Shown in pieces: positions 24,528-35,667 of a stretch of DNA of 64,000 bases. A program made the translations under genes and the position numbers. The stretch comes from Paenibacillus sp. V4I3 (GTDB lineage: Bacteria; Bacillota; Bacilli; Paenibacillales; NBRC-103111): assembly GCF_030817215.1 (NCBI RefSeq), contig NZ_JAUSZA010000001.1, positions 822,501 to 886,500 of the forward strand, in the 5' to 3' direction. Within the stretch, counting starts at the first letter, position 1. Every line of letters begins with the position of its first letter. Below the pieces are notes generated by a model that worked only from the letters and a program-made list of their open reading frames with translations, was not told the origin of the DNA and made no database searches.

Positions 24528-27410
24528 TTAGCCGACTGATTCTTCTAGCACTTCAAGTCGATTTGCGTAGTTCTCAGAGCGCTCCTGATCCCGTTCAAGG
24601 ATCGGTTTCAAGTACTGGCCGGTGTAGGACCCGGCCACCTTCACGACATCCTCCGGCGTACCGGCAGCCACGATCAGCCCACCGCGGGTACCACCCTCGG
24701 GGCCTAGATCGATGACGTGGTCCGCCGTCTTGATCACATCGAGGTTATGCTCGATGACAAGTACGGTTTCACCGTTCTCGACGAGACGGTGAAGCACCTT
24801 CAGCAGACGATCGATATCGTGGATGTGGAGCCCCGTAGTGGGCTCATCCAGGATGTAGATCGTCTTGCCTGTGCTGCGGCGGTACAGCTCAGCCGCGAGC
24901 TTCACACGCTGGGCTTCGCCGCCGGACAGCGTAGTCGCTGGCTGGCCGAGGGTCATGTAGCCCAGCCCCACATCCAGAAGTGTCGTCAGCTTACGATGAA
25001 TACGCGGCAAGTTCTTGAAGAACTCGCAGCCGTCCTCAATCGTCATCTCTAACACTTCAGAAATGCTCTTGCCTTTGTACTTCACTTCCATGGTCTCGCG
25101 GTTGTATCGTTTGCCTTTACAGACTTCACAAGGCACGTACACGTCCGGTAAGAAGTGCATCTCGATCTTGATGATGCCGTCTCCACGACAAGCCTCACAA
25201 CGGCCGCCCTTCACGTTAAAGCTGAAGCGGCCTTTCTTGTAACCGCGAACCTTAGCTTCGTTCGTATTCGCATACACATCACGGATATCATCAAAAACAC
25301 CGGTATACGTCGCTGGATTCGAGCGTGGCGTACGACCAATCGGTGATTGGTCAATATCGATGACTTTATCAATGTGTTCAAGGCCCACAATTTCCTTGTG
25401 CTCACCAGGGCGCACCTTAGCTCCGTTTAAGTCACGCGACAAGGTTTTGAACAAAATCTCATTAATCAACGTACTTTTGCCTGAACCGGATACCCCTGTT
25501 ACACAGGTGAATACACCGAGTGGCACTTTAGCTGATACGTTGCGTAAATTATTTTCTTTGGCACCTTTGATCTCGATCCATTTCCCATTCGGCTTGCGTC
25601 GCGCTGCTGGAATAGGAATGAAACGTTTGCCGCTAAGGTATTGTCCTGTAAGAGAATTATCGTCTTTCATTAACTCTTTAGGCGTACCTTGCGCAATGAC
25701 TTGTCCGCCATGAATACCGGCACCAGGACCGATATCGATAATGTAATCCGCGGCCATCATCGTGTCTTCATCATGTTCCACGACGATTAATGTATTACCG
25801 AGATCACGCATATGTTCGAGCGTCTGAATCAGACGCGTATTATCTCTCTGATGCAGTCCAATGCTGGGCTCATCCAAAATATATAGGACACCCATCAAAC
25901 TTGAACCGATCTGAGTAGCCAAGCGTATCCGCTGTGCTTCTCCACCCGATAACGTACCTGCAGCACGATGCATCGTTAAGTAATCAAGACCTACGTTGAC
26001 TAGGAACCCTAGGCGAGATCTGATTTCCTTGAGAATCAAATTGGAAATCGTTAGCTCCCGTTCATTCAAGTCCAACCCTTTGAACCATTCCTCAGCGTCA
26101 CCAATCGAGAGGGAAGTTGCATGAGCAATGTTTTTGCCATTGATCGTCACAGCTAACGTTTCGGGCTTCAAACGCTGTCCTTTACACTTCGGACAAGGCT
26201 TCGTGCTCATATACGTCTGAATGTGCTCCCTGATCCCCTCAGAGAACGTATCTTTGAATCTGCGTTCTAAGTTGCGAATGATTCCCTCGAAAGGAACTAA
26301 CGCTTCCTTGCTCGCTCCCATATCATTCTCGTATCGGAAGCGAATCTTCTCCCCGCCTGTTCCATAAAGGATAACCTTCATCTGATCACTGTTTATCTCA
26401 GAAACAGGTATATTGCGCGGAATGGAATAATGTTCACAAACCGCCGCAAGAAACTGCGGATAATAGTTGGAAGTGCTGCCGGCCCAAGCTTCGAACGCTC
26501 CCTCTTCAATCGTTAACTTCGCATCAGGAACAAGTAGATCAGGATCAACGATCATCTGACTGCCTAGTCCATCACAATCGGGACAAGCACCGAAGGGACT
26601 GTTAAACGAAAACATTCTTGGCGCTAATTCTTCAACGCTGAAGCCGCACTCTGGACAGGCTAAGTTTTGGCTAAAGAGCAGCTCTTCTTTGTCAATGATA
26701 TCGACGATTACCCTACCATTTGCCAACTTGAGCGCTGTCTCCAGGGAATCCGCAAGACGAGTTTGAACATCCTCTTTGATCACGATACGGTCAACAACGA
26801 CCTCGATCGTGTGCTTTTTATTTTTGTCGAGTTCAATCTTCTCAGCGAGATCGACCGTTTCACCATTGACACGCACCCTGACGAATCCCTGCTTTTGAAT
26901 ATCAGCAAGCAGCTTTGTATGTTCGCCTTTGCGTCCTGAAATAAGGGGAGCTAGAATCTGGAGCTTCGTTCGTTCCGGATACTCCATAATGCGATCCACC
27001 ATTTGTTCCACGGTTTGCGATGTAATCTCAATACCATGGGTCGGACAATGCGGACGTCCAATTCGAGCATATAGCAAGCGTAAATAGTCGTAAATCTCCG
27101 TTACGGTCCCAACCGTGGAACGCGGATTACGGCTTGTTGTCTTCTGATCAATGGAAATAGCCGGCGATAGACCTTCAATCGAATCTACATCCGGCTTATC
27201 CATTTGCCCTAGAAATTGTCTGGCATAGGCAGATAGAGATTCAACGTATCTGCGCTGCCCCTCCGCATAAATCGTATCAAAGGCAAGCGACGATTTCCCT
27301 GATCCACTTAAGCCTGTGAGAACAACAAACTTATCACGTGGAATCGTGACATCGATATTTTTCAGATTATGAGCTCTAGCTCCTTTAATGACGATTTGAT
27401 CTCTAGACAC
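24528..27410 (-). CDS. uvrA: Excinuclease ABC subunit A
   Basis: The DNA damage sensor of nucleotide excision repair, 960 residues, an ABC ATPase dimer. Two Walker A motifs are visible (GLSGSGKSS near residue 32, GVSGSGKST near 640), each with its LSGGEAQR signature, plus the zinc-binding cysteine pairs (CPECG...CPDC and CEAC...CEVC). The C-terminus lacks the glycine-rich tail of E. coli UvrA, ending in [12 protein letters not shown] start behind GGAAGGG. It follows uvrB by 37 bases, as in Bacillus, and shares its SOS-type promoter. Confidence 0.97.
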   Translation of the reverse strand: MSRDQIVIKGARAHNLKNIDVTIPRDKFVVLTGLSGSGKSSLAFDTIYAEGQRRYVESLSAYARQFLGQMDKPDVDSIEGLSPAISIDQKTTSRNPRSTVGTVTEIYDYLRLLYARIGRPHCPTHGIEITSQTVEQMVDRIMEYPERTKLQILAPLISGRKGEHTKLLADIQKQGFVRVRVNGETVDLAEKIELDKNKKHTIEVVVDRIVIKEDVQTRLADSLETALKLANGRVIVDIIDKEELLFSQNLACPECGFSVEELAPRMFSFNSPFGACPDCDGLGSQMIVDPDLLVPDAKLTIEEGAFEAWAGSTSNYYPQFLAAVCEHYSIPRNIPVSEINSDQMKVILYGTGGEKIRFRYENDMGASKEALVPFEGIIRNLERRFKDTFSEGIREHIQTYMSTKPCPKCKGQRLKPETLAVTINGKNIAHATSLSIGDAEEWFKGLDLNERELTISNLILKEIRSRLGFLVNVGLDYLTMHRAAGTLSGGEAQRIRLATQIGSSLMGVLYILDEPSIGLHQRDNTRLIQTLEHMRDLGNTLIVVEHDEDTMMAADYIIDIGPGAGIHGGQVIAQGTPKELMKDDNSLTGQYLSGKRFIPIPAARRKPNGKWIEIKGAKENNLRNVSAKVPLGVFTCVTGVSGSGKSTLINEILFKTLSRDLNGAKVRPGEHKEIVGLEHIDKVIDIDQSPIGRTPRSNPATYTGVFDDIRDVYANTNEAKVRGYKKGRFSFNVKGGRCEACRGDGIIKIEMHFLPDVYVPCEVCKGKRYNRETMEVKYKGKSISEVLEMTIEDGCEFFKNLPRIHRKLTTLLDVGLGYMTLGQPATTLSGGEAQRVKLAAELYRRSTGKTIYILDEPTTGLHIHDIDRLLKVLHRLVENGETVLVIEHNLDVIKTADHVIDLGPEGGTRGGLIVAAGTPEDVVKVAGSYTGQYLKPILERDQERSENYANRLEVLEESVG

Positions 27411-27447
27411 AGTACCCTTCCTCTCCTATGTGAAGCTGAAGCCTCTT

Positions 27448-29445
27448 CTAGGCGTCAGCTTTCATTTCCATAATAGCATCACGCAGCTGCGCGGCTCGTT
27501 CGAACTGTAGGTTCTTCGCAGCCTCTTTCATCTCGCCTTCCAAACGCTCGATCAGCGATGCGCGATCCTTCTTCGACATCTTCGCACCCTTCACATCGGC
27601 CAGATAATCCGCTTTCTGTTCAGCCACCTTCGTAGCTTCAATGACATCGCGGATTTTCTTGGCAATCGTTTGCGGTGTGATCCCCAGCTTCTCATTATGC
27701 GCTTCTTGAATACTTCGACGGCGACTCGTCTCATAAATCGCTTTCTGCATGGAATCTGTTATTTTATCTCCATACATTATCACACGACCATCTGAATTTC
27801 TCGCTGCACGACCGATGGTTTGAATCAGCGATCGTTCTGAGCGTAGGAAGCCTTCTTTGTCCGCATCTAGAATAGCGACCAGCGAAACCTCAGGTAAATC
27901 AAGCCCTTCCCTAAGGAGGTTAATCCCTACAAGAACATGGAAAACACCTAACCGCAAATCTCGTAGAATCTGCATACGTTCAAATGTCTTGATATCCGAG
28001 TGCAAATAGCGCACTTTAATGCCAATTTCCTTAAAATAATCAGTTAAATCTTCTGACATTTTCTTCGTTAACGTCGTTACGAGCACACGCTCATCTTTAC
28101 GAATTCGATCATGAATTTCGGCAATTAAATCATCGATTTGTCCTTTAGTAGGTCTTACTTCAATGATTGGATCCAACAGCCCCGTAGGACGTATAATTTG
28201 TTGTATCATTTCCGGGCAATGTTCCAACTCGTAGGGTCCAGGTGTAGCTGATATATATAAAACTTGACTGATTTTTTCCTCAAACTCTTCAAAGCGTAGT
28301 GGACGGTTATCGAGCGCCGACGGCAAACGGAAACCATGGTCAACTAGTACTTCTTTTCTTGCTTTGTCTCCATTATACATCGCGCGAATCTGCGGCAAAG
28401 TCGCATGGGATTCATCGACCATGAAAAGCATATCCTCTGGGAAATAGTCCATAAGCGTATACGGCGTAGCTCCCCGCTCACGGAAAGTCAGCGGTCCTGA
28501 GTAATTCTCAATCCCATTGCAGAAACCCATCTCTTGCATCATTTCCATATCATAACGCGTCCGTTGTTCCAGCCTCTGTGCTTCGAGCAGTTTTCCTTGC
28601 TCCTTCAGCACGGCAAGACGATCCTCAAGCTCACGCTCAATATTCACGAGCGCACGCTTCATCGTATCTTCGTGCGTCACAAAGTGCGACGCTGGGAAGA
28701 TAGCGATATGATCGCGCTCGCCGATAATCTCGCCTGTGAGCACATTGATTTCCGTAATCCGTTCGATTTCGTCACCAAACAACTCAACTCTCACCGCTTG
28801 TTCGCCATGCGACGCTGGAAAAATCTCAACGACATCTCCGCGCACGCGAAAAGTCCCGCGCACAAAATTCAAATCATTCCGCTGATATTGAATATCCACG
28901 AGCTTGTGTAAAATCTCATTGCGCGATTTCTCCATACCTACACGTAAAGAAAGCAGCATATTGCCATATTCAATTGGCGAACCCAAGCCGTAAATACACG
29001 ACACGCTCGCTACGACAATAACGTCACGGCGTTCAAATAACGAGCTTGTCGCTGAGTGACGAAGCTTATCAATCTCTTCATTGATGCTGGAATCTTTCTC
29101 GATGTAAGTGTCAGAGGAGGCAATGTAGGCTTCTGGTTGGTAGTAATCATAGTAACTAACGAAGTAGGAGACGGCATTATGAGGGAAAAATTCTTTAAAT
29201 TCACTGCACAACTGTGCGGCTAACGTTTTGTTATGCGCAATAATTAGGGTAGGACGGTTCAACTTGGCAATGACTTGCGCCGCTGTGAACGTTTTTCCCG
29301 TTCCCGTCGCACCTAAGAGCGTCTGATGCTTATTACCTGCTTGTATACTTTGAACAATTTCCTCAATCGCTTTAGGCTGATCGCCTTGCGGGGAAAAATC
29401 GGATACAAGCTCAAACTTCTTAGAGCTAATGACCAGTTCACTCAT
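27448..29445 (-). CDS. uvrB: Excinuclease ABC subunit B
   Basis: A DEAD-type damage-verification helicase, 665 residues. Walker A is GATGTGKT, the beta-hairpin segment is [16 protein letters not shown], the helicase motif is DESH, and the C-terminal UVR domain ([22 protein letters not shown]) contacts UvrC and UvrA. I chose the ATG at 29445; a TTG directly before it is in frame and an AGGTGA site lies upstream. First gene of uvrBA. Confidence 0.97.
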   Translation of the reverse strand: MSELVISSKKFELVSDFSPQGDQPKAIEEIVQSIQAGNKHQTLLGATGTGKTFTAAQVIAKLNRPTLIIAHNKTLAAQLCSEFKEFFPHNAVSYFVSYYDYYQPEAYIASSDTYIEKDSSINEEIDKLRHSATSSLFERRDVIVVASVSCIYGLGSPIEYGNMLLSLRVGMEKSRNEILHKLVDIQYQRNDLNFVRGTFRVRGDVVEIFPASHGEQAVRVELFGDEIERITEINVLTGEIIGERDHIAIFPASHFVTHEDTMKRALVNIERELEDRLAVLKEQGKLLEAQRLEQRTRYDMEMMQEMGFCNGIENYSGPLTFRERGATPYTLMDYFPEDMLFMVDESHATLPQIRAMYNGDKARKEVLVDHGFRLPSALDNRPLRFEEFEEKISQVLYISATPGPYELEHCPEMIQQIIRPTGLLDPIIEVRPTKGQIDDLIAEIHDRIRKDERVLVTTLTKKMSEDLTDYFKEIGIKVRYLHSDIKTFERMQILRDLRLGVFHVLVGINLLREGLDLPEVSLVAILDADKEGFLRSERSLIQTIGRAARNSDGRVIMYGDKITDSMQKAIYETSRRRSIQEAHNEKLGITPQTIAKKIRDVIEATKVAEQKADYLADVKGAKMSKKDRASLIERLEGEMKEAAKNLQFERAAQLRDAIMEMKADA

Positions 29446-29604
29446 CAATAATCACCTACACTTATTCGAACTTTTTAAACCCACATTTTATCGAAATAAA
29501 TCGAACTTTTATCCTATTAACTTTCCTTATGCTATTTCCGATATAGAAGTTTATGGAACTTATTCGCACAAATATGAAGGATTCTCTAAATTCATCCATC
29601 ATAA

Positions 29605-29655
29605 GAATGTTTGTTCTGGTTTTTCCATTATACTATTTTTGAATCATGGATGCAA
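29605..29655 (-). promoter_or_regulatory. uvrBA promoter with a LexA-like operator
   Basis: On the minus strand, TTGCAT (29655-29650), a 17-base spacer and TATAAT (29632-29627). Ten bases further lies AGAACAAACATTCT (core 29616-29605), an imperfect match to the Gram-positive LexA/DinR box CGAAC-N4-GTTCG, placed to cover the transcription start. uvrB is SOS-controlled in B. subtilis. The rest of the 29446-29767 gap holds no gene. Confidence 0.6.
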
Positions 29656-29767
29656 ACGGCAATATCTGTTACGGCCTGTATAAATTTTGTGGAGAGCGAC
29701 TCCAACGAATTTATCTGGTTGCTTTATGGTTCCTATTCTTTTTATGCTAATTAGGAGTGGTACAGTC

Positions 29768-30562
29768 ATGGATTTGACAACAGTTTTAGGATTAGTATTG
29801 GGTCTTGTAGGTTTAGTCGGCGGGTACATGTGGGATGGCGGTCATATTAGTTCATTGATCATCCCGAGTGCCATGCTGATCGTTTTCGGCGGAACCTTTG
29901 GTGCAGTAGCCATCAGCTTCCCGCTCTCTATTTTAGCCAAAATCCCTAAAGCTCTCGGCATTGCCTTCAAAGAAGTAAAAAGAGATCCGGGAGCAACGAT
30001 TGATGAACTTGTGGAAATGGCTTCTATCGCTCGTCGAGAAGGAGTATTAGCCCTTGAGCAACGCGCACAGGAGCATACAAATCCGTTCCTTAAAGATGGT
30101 TTGCTTATGGTGGTTGATGGAACTGATCCCGAGCTGACCAGACAAATTCTAGAGCTGGAGATGGATGCTATTGAGCACCAAGTTAACAATATGTCAAAGG
30201 TGTTCGAAGCCGGAGGCGGATATGCACCAACCATGGGAATTATCGGTACCGTCATGGGACTCATACACGTTCTCGGTAATCTCGACGACCCCTCCAGTCT
30301 CGGACCTGCCATTGCCGTCGCTTTCACAGCTACCTTATACGGTGTTATGAGCGCCAACTTGGTCTATCTTCCGATCGCTAATAAAATTAAGGTTCGCGGC
30401 AAAGAAATGGTTTCCGAAATGGAACTGATGTTAGAAGGCATTCTTGCCCTTCAAGCCGGTGAGAATCCACAGTTAATTAAGAAAAAACTGAATTCCTTCC
30501 TCCACGATAAACCAACGAAGAAAGTCGTAGAGGAGGATGACGATAATGGCGCGGAGAGGTAA
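29768..30562 (+). CDS. motA: Flagellar motor stator protein MotA
   Basis: A 264-residue inner membrane protein with four transmembrane helices and a large cytoplasmic loop. With MotB it forms the ion channel that powers flagellar rotation. The cytoplasmic loop with RREGVLALEQ and the conserved prolines near GYAPTMGIIGTVMGLI and SANLVYLPIANKI are family marks. ATG start behind AGGAG. The motB start lies within its last codons (overlap 17 bases), so the subunits are made together. Ion selectivity cannot be decided from the sequence. Confidence 0.95.
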   Translation: MDLTTVLGLVLGLVGLVGGYMWDGGHISSLIIPSAMLIVFGGTFGAVAISFPLSILAKIPKALGIAFKEVKRDPGATIDELVEMASIARREGVLALEQRAQEHTNPFLKDGLLMVVDGTDPELTRQILELEMDAIEHQVNNMSKVFEAGGGYAPTMGIIGTVMGLIHVLGNLDDPSSLGPAIAVAFTATLYGVMSANLVYLPIANKIKVRGKEMVSEMELMLEGILALQAGENPQLIKKKLNSFLHDKPTKKVVEEDDDNGAER

Positions 30563-31361
30563 GAAGCACGAGGAACATGTCAATCATGAGAGATGGCTCA
30601 TTACTTACGCTGATTTAATCACCCTGCTGCTCGTTTTCTTCATTATTATGTATGCAATGAGTAAAGTCGATGTTCAAAAGTATTCCGTTCTGGCTCAAGC
30701 CTTAAACATGCAATTCCAGAAAGCCGACTCGGTTTTGGATAAAGGCTTTGGCGTCAGCGGTCAAATGACCCCAAAGCAAGGCGATGCCCAGACACCGCAG
30801 AACCAGAATCAGAGCCAAGATGATCAGAAGGAAGAGAAAGATAAAACAAAGCCTGAAGAGAATGAAAAAGAGAAGCGCGAAAAGGAACTTCAAGATCTTT
30901 TAAAACAAGTCCAAGCTTATATTAAGGATCAAAATCTGGAGGCACAAGTATCCGCTAGCGATACAGAACGCGGTGTGGCTATCACTCTTAATGACTTATT
31001 CCTATTCGACCTAGGAAAAGCAGATCTGAAAGCGGCCTCCTTTCCAATTCTTCAGAAGCTTGCTTCTCTCATCCCAACTCTGAACAACAAGGTGAGCATC
31101 GAAGGTCATACCGACAACTTGCCGCTAGCTACAGGCTCTCCATTCAAAGATAACTGGGGATTATCATTCGCCCGTTCCCTTTCGGTGCTTCGCTATTTTA
31201 GTGATACGGCCAAACTGGATAACAATAAATTTATTGCTACAGCTTATGCTGATACGATGCCAAAAGTGGCCAACACAAGCGATGAGAACCGCAGCAAAAA
31301 TCGCCGCGTCGAAATCATTGTACTGCGTGATGGGCTCTCTCCAACAACAACGGTTAAATAA
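30546..31361 (+). CDS. motB: Flagellar motor stator protein MotB
   Basis: A 271-residue stator subunit. One N-terminal membrane helix carries the proton- or sodium-binding Asp in WLITYADLITLLLVFF. A charged Gln/Lys/Glu-rich plug/linker follows (about 75-120), then an OmpA-type peptidoglycan-binding domain (IEGHTDNLP, NRRVEI) anchors the stator to the wall. The ATG at 30546 follows GAGGAGG and overlaps motA. A strong terminator follows. Confidence 0.95.
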   Translation: MARRGKKHEEHVNHERWLITYADLITLLLVFFIIMYAMSKVDVQKYSVLAQALNMQFQKADSVLDKGFGVSGQMTPKQGDAQTPQNQNQSQDDQKEEKDKTKPEENEKEKREKELQDLLKQVQAYIKDQNLEAQVSASDTERGVAITLNDLFLFDLGKADLKAASFPILQKLASLIPTLNNKVSIEGHTDNLPLATGSPFKDNWGLSFARSLSVLRYFSDTAKLDNNKFIATAYADTMPKVANTSDENRSKNRRVEIIVLRDGLSPTTTVK

Positions 31362-31363
31362 GC

Positions 31364-31406
31364 AAAGACCCTTCCTCTTTCAAACGAGAGGATAGGGTCT
31401 TTTTTT
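31364..31406. terminator. Bidirectional terminator between motB and the MinJ-like gene
   Basis: AAAGACCC and CCTCT pair with AGAGG and GGGTCTTT, followed by T7 on the plus strand. It lies between convergent genes. Confidence 0.9.
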
Positions 31407-31408
31407 AA

Positions 31409-32692
31409 TCACATAGATTTCGTTGAATCATTGGATAACAAGCCGGTCAGTTTACTTCGCAAATAGGAAAACAGATGCAGGGGTCTTGGCTCTAGGAAGT
31501 ACAATGCATCCTGATCAGGAGCTAAAATAATTCCTAATTGATGATGATCGCCAGAGTAAATCGCTCGCTGCAAGAAACGCACCTCATCCTGCTCATTCAG
31601 CACCTCCAGCCTGCAGAAGGCGGAATTCAGCCCCATGGCAACGTGCAGATCGGTTTTGGTCTTGATTTTGTGACCGTTGACCTTATGAATGAGTTCGCCC
31701 GTTTGAATACCTAGCTCGTGGGCAGGACTGTTTGGTACTACCGACAACACCATAAGACCACGCTGTGAGTGAACGTAGAACGGCACCAGCTTATCTTCCA
31801 CCCATTGGTTATACCGAATCAGTCCTTCATGTAAAGCAATGCTTAATACGGCTCCTACAAGCAGAATCGGCGGCCAGAAATGAGCGGCAATCGCTGTAAC
31901 TAATAGGATGATGCCATATAAGTAGAGCAAGCTTGCACTGAAACGGGCTTGTTTGCGGGGAAGCTTCGATATCGTAAGCTCCGTAAAGCCAATCATTGCC
32001 GGAAAGGCAAGAAATGTCCATCCTGATGCGAGGTTCGAACCAAACAGCGTTTCCCATGGAAGACCTTCTATACTTCCCCCTGTCATAGGAACGAGCAAGA
32101 ATATGGGAACAGGCCAGAAGCCTTGCAGCTGTTGCCCGCCGATAATTTGCCCACGCCTCCCTTCGAGGAACAGCGGTGTTGCCATGCGTGCCCCTTGAAA
32201 GCCGACCAGCGTCCCTTCTAGAAGATGAAGTACAGCGACAATGACCAGCAAGGAAGGGATATCTGCGCCAACTACGATGTCCAGAACCGGAACCGCCTCC
32301 TGGAGGCTGGCTGCATTCGGTATCCACGAAAGAATCACTTGCGCGATTCCCAAAATACCTACCGCATAAGCCAAACACAAGAATCTAACGCGCATCATCA
32401 CTAGAATAATCGATAGGACCCATAACAGAATGACCGTGCTCGCTTGAATATTAACACCTACGAAGAGCATAAGTACGGAGGCACTGATACCGCCTAGCCA
32501 ACCCCAGAGTACGGTTCGCCACGTCTCATTCAATAAAGAATGCAAGCGCGTGTGAAACAGCTTACGCTCCATCTGAATCTGCTTCCGATAATGCAGCACG
32601 ATAAATAGAATACCTATATAGTAAAAAGGATTCGCAAACAACTGCCCTACAGCCTGCAGCAGTCTGTCCAAAAGTTGAATCAATACATCCAT
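31409..32692 (-). CDS. minJ: MinJ-like polytopic PDZ-domain protein
   Basis: A 427-residue membrane protein with about seven or eight helices and a C-terminal PDZ domain (about residues 305-375; MVLSVVPNSPAHELGIQTGELIHKVNG). Topology, size and position directly downstream of ctpB and ftsEX match B. subtilis MinJ (YvjD), which links DivIVA to MinD at the division site. Sequence identity outside the PDZ domain is not something I can judge by eye, so MinJ is assigned mainly by synteny. It is separated from ctpB by a terminator-like hairpin. Confidence 0.65.
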   Translation of the reverse strand: MDVLIQLLDRLLQAVGQLFANPFYYIGILFIVLHYRKQIQMERKLFHTRLHSLLNETWRTVLWGWLGGISASVLMLFVGVNIQASTVILLWVLSIILVMMRVRFLCLAYAVGILGIAQVILSWIPNAASLQEAVPVLDIVVGADIPSLLVIVAVLHLLEGTLVGFQGARMATPLFLEGRRGQIIGGQQLQGFWPVPIFLLVPMTGGSIEGLPWETLFGSNLASGWTFLAFPAMIGFTELTISKLPRKQARFSASLLYLYGIILLVTAIAAHFWPPILLVGAVLSIALHEGLIRYNQWVEDKLVPFYVHSQRGLMVLSVVPNSPAHELGIQTGELIHKVNGHKIKTKTDLHVAMGLNSAFCRLEVLNEQDEVRFLQRAIYSGDHHQLGIILAPDQDALYFLEPRPLHLFSYLRSKLTGLLSNDSTKSM

Positions 32693-32722
32693 ACGAATCT
32701 GGGCTCCTTGATGAAAAAGAAA

Positions 32723-32750
32723 TAGGAAGGCAGCCGTAGCAACCTTCCTA
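32723..32750 (-). terminator. Terminator after ctpB
   Basis: TAGGAAGG / CCTTCCTA, an 8-bp stem with a 12-base loop, followed on the minus strand by TTTCTTTTTC. Confidence 0.7.
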
Positions 32751-32815
32751 CACTAATTCGACTATTAGAGCTTAACTCCTGCCCATCTTGACGAATTTCC
32801 AATATCTGACCCTTA

Positions 32816-34312
32816 TTATTTCCCGATTTGCTTTTGGATTTGCCCAATTGCTGCCTTCAACTGCAAATCGTTCTTCGGCTCACGAATTTGCGCCAAAATT
32901 GATTTTTCGATTTTAGTCGCTGTTTCCGTGTCTACCTCGCCTGTCATCGGTAAACCATTAGTCCGTTGGAATGCTTTAACAGCTGTAACTGTCTTATCAT
33001 TGAAATAACCGTCCGAACGTTCCGGGTTAAAACCAAGACCTGTCAGCATGAGTTGTAGATTCTTCACATCATCGCTTGTCATGTCCTGTTTAAGCACACT
33101 TTTCTTAGACAGTGGAGCTGCTTTGAAATACCCTGGCTGCTCAACTGGAATGTCAGGTTGGATCCCCGTTTTGTGAATCCAGTTTCCGTTCGGCGTTAAC
33201 CATTTGTACACCGTCATTTTAATATTGCTGCCGTCGCCCATTTCCTTCTCAAAAGTAACCTGAACGGTTCCTTTCCCATAGGAAGTTTCGCCAATAATCT
33301 TGCTGCCAACCGCTTCTTGGAAGGCTCCTGCCAATATCTCCGAAGCACTTGCACTGCCCTTATTCACTAGCACCGTTACCGGATAATTCTTGCCAGAACC
33401 CGTTGAAGGTGTCGGTTCCCGCTTCCCATCCCGATTCTCGACCTGGACGATCGGTTTGCCGCTCTTGACGAAAGGATTCACGATGTCTACGACTACGTTC
33501 AACAGACCGCCCGGGTCATTACGCACGTCGATAACAAGTCCTTTCATCCCTTTGGCTTCAAGGCTTTTCAGCTCTTCAGCGAAACGGACGGCTGTATTCG
33601 AGGAGAATTGGCGAATCTCAATCTTCCCGATTTGGTCCTGCAGCATTTCGCCATAAACCGTTTCAACGTCAATATTATCCCTGACCACGATGACTTGCAC
33701 CGGATCACCGGCACCTTGACGAAGTAAATCCAGCTTCGCCTGCGTGCCTTTAGGCCCGCGGATTTTCATGACTGCTTGGTTAAGCGTAAGCCCGTCCAAC
33801 TTCTCTCCGTTGACCGAGACAATCACGTCTTTGGATTGAATACCGGCTTTCTCAGCAGGAGAGCCCTTGATTGGAGACACGATAACGAATTTACCTTCCT
33901 CAATCGAAACCTCTGCCCCTATGCCTTGAAAAGAGGACGTAATACTCTCATCGAACTGCTTCGCTTCCTTTTGATCCATATAAACGGTAAATGGGTCTTC
34001 CAGAGATTCCAGCATGCCATTGATTGCGCCATTAACCAGCTTATCATGATCCGGCTGCTTCAAATACTTGCTCTCGATCAATTGAAACGTTGTAGAGATT
34101 TTGCTCAAATCCTTACTCGATAGTCCGGATGAAGTGGCAGTGGATGCGGCGGTACTGCCCGCTGGCTGCTCTTTCCGCCCCCAAGAAAAGGATGAATCCA
34201 CAATCGTCAATGTAACGATACTGCTTGCAAACATGGCTAACAAAACAAATACTATGACCGTGCGTCCTTTGAATTGCAAAGCGCGTTTCACCACCTTTTT
34301 CCTAAAACCCAT
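32816..34312 (-). CDS. ctpB: Carboxy-terminal processing protease (S41)
   Basis: A 498-residue membrane-anchored serine protease with an N-terminal transmembrane helix, a PDZ domain (about 120-200), an S41 domain and a C-terminal peptidoglycan-binding domain (VKNLQLMLTGLGF...VKAFQRTNGL). The catalytic Ser is in NKGSASASEILAG (about 322) and the Lys in SYGKGTVQ (about 347). In B. subtilis CtpB cleaves SpoIVFA to time sigma-K activation in the mother cell. The ATG at 34312 is preferred; the frame extends to a TTG at 34342. It follows the M23 gene closely, part of an ftsE-ftsX-M23-ctpB order. Confidence 0.88.
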   Translation of the reverse strand: MGFRKKVVKRALQFKGRTVIVFVLLAMFASSIVTLTIVDSSFSWGRKEQPAGSTAASTATSSGLSSKDLSKISTTFQLIESKYLKQPDHDKLVNGAINGMLESLEDPFTVYMDQKEAKQFDESITSSFQGIGAEVSIEEGKFVIVSPIKGSPAEKAGIQSKDVIVSVNGEKLDGLTLNQAVMKIRGPKGTQAKLDLLRQGAGDPVQVIVVRDNIDVETVYGEMLQDQIGKIEIRQFSSNTAVRFAEELKSLEAKGMKGLVIDVRNDPGGLLNVVVDIVNPFVKSGKPIVQVENRDGKREPTPSTGSGKNYPVTVLVNKGSASASEILAGAFQEAVGSKIIGETSYGKGTVQVTFEKEMGDGSNIKMTVYKWLTPNGNWIHKTGIQPDIPVEQPGYFKAAPLSKKSVLKQDMTSDDVKNLQLMLTGLGFNPERSDGYFNDKTVTAVKAFQRTNGLPMTGEVDTETATKIEKSILAQIREPKNDLQLKAAIGQIQKQIGK

Positions 34313-34370
34313 TTGGGTTCGCCTGTTTGTAGTATATGACAAGCTATTCCAGTTTTATAACCAAGTTCCC

Positions 34371-35561
34371 TTATCGTAAGAACGGTTTAGGATCGGTTGG
34401 AACTTCATTCTTCCTAACTTCAAAATGCAAATGGTTCCCTGTCGATTGACCTGTCGAGCCAACACCGGCAATCTTCTGTCCGCGTTTCACCACATCGCCA
34501 ACTTTGACGTAGAGCCCATCATTCATAATATGTCCATACAACGTCCATAATCCATTCCCATGATCCACGATGATGCAATTCCCGTATCCGTTCATCCATG
34601 AGGCATAGATAACTGAGCCGTTCTCAGCCGCAAGAATGTCCGTTCCTTTAGGTGCTCCCAAATCAATCCCTTTATGGCTCTCTGATCTGCCTGTAACTGG
34701 ATTGATTCTATTCGTGAAATCGGATGTAAGTGGCGCTTGAACGGCCAATGGGTAACCCAGTTTCCCACCGGAATAAGTGAAAGGCGATTTCGCTTTACTA
34801 GCTGCCCTCTTCTTCGCCTGTAGGTCCGCTTCTTGCTTCGCTAATTGTGTAATCTGTTTATCGCTTTCTTCTGAAATATCCTCAAGCACCTTCTCTTGCT
34901 TCGTAAGAGAAGCAATCTTAACTTCCTTGGCCTTCTCCTTCGCTTGCAGATCGTCCCTGAGGGCGTCGGCGTCAGCGTACAGCGCTTTAACCTTCTCAAG
35001 CTGTTGTTCTGTATCTACCTTTTTCTGGGCAACCGTTTCTTTATCTTTCTTATTTGACACTAGTATCTCTTTATCTTGATTAACAATAGATTTCAAAGCT
35101 TCAATACGGTTCAAGAAATCAGAAAAACTGGTCGCGCTAAGCAGCACATCCATGTACGAAACAAAACCGTTCATATACATCAAACGCACTCGGGATTTCA
35201 GCATTTGATCACGAGTCTCCACACGCGCTTCCGCTTCATCCAATTGTTTAGCGTTATCTGCTAATGCATCCGATACTTGGTCGATTTCTTCATTCAGTTT
35301 CGTGAGCTTCTTACTAGCTTCATTCACCTGATTGACAAGTGTGTTCATATCCTTGGTCGCCTGGTCCTTCTCAGTATGGACCTTCGTTATTTGATTCTGC
35401 GCGTCATTCGCCTTCTGCTGCGCGACCGCCTTCATTTTCTTGAGCTGAGTCAACTGCTGATCGATCTTTTCCGTTGTTGAAGCGGCATACCCCGCATAAG
35501 GAACCGCCAATGAAGCCGCAATCCCAAGTGTCAACACCAAAGGTAGAATCTTCTTCTTCAA
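34371..35561 (-). CDS. M23 (LytM-type) peptidoglycan endopeptidase with coiled coil, EnvC-like
   Basis: A 396-residue secreted protein: signal peptide (KKKILPLVLTLGIAASLAVPYAGYA, cut near AGYA-A, given here only as a motif region), a long coiled coil (about 35-265) and a C-terminal M23 domain (about 275-395). The zinc ligands are intact (SHKGIDLG, YGHIM, NHLHFE), so it should be an active hydrolase, unlike E. coli EnvC. Coiled-coil M23 proteins beside ftsEX are typical partners activated through FtsX. I chose the TTG at 35561, which follows GGGGAGG by 8 bases. Confidence 0.88.
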   Translation of the reverse strand: MKKKILPLVLTLGIAASLAVPYAGYAASTTEKIDQQLTQLKKMKAVAQQKANDAQNQITKVHTEKDQATKDMNTLVNQVNEASKKLTKLNEEIDQVSDALADNAKQLDEAEARVETRDQMLKSRVRLMYMNGFVSYMDVLLSATSFSDFLNRIEALKSIVNQDKEILVSNKKDKETVAQKKVDTEQQLEKVKALYADADALRDDLQAKEKAKEVKIASLTKQEKVLEDISEESDKQITQLAKQEADLQAKKRAASKAKSPFTYSGGKLGYPLAVQAPLTSDFTNRINPVTGRSESHKGIDLGAPKGTDILAAENGSVIYASWMNGYGNCIIVDHGNGLWTLYGHIMNDGLYVKVGDVVKRGQKIAGVGSTGQSTGNHLHFEVRKNEVPTDPKPFLR

Positions 35562-35667
35562 GCACGTAGCCTCCCCATCATCAAAACCTGGCACTTCTTG
35601 AATCTTTTATACTTTGAATCTCTTAAATTCTTAATCTATGAATCTTTGAAAATGAAATAATAAAAAT

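Noticed and set aside
29660..29767. Sigma-D promoter for motAB
   Set aside because: I looked for TAAA-N15-GCCGATAT and found no acceptable match.
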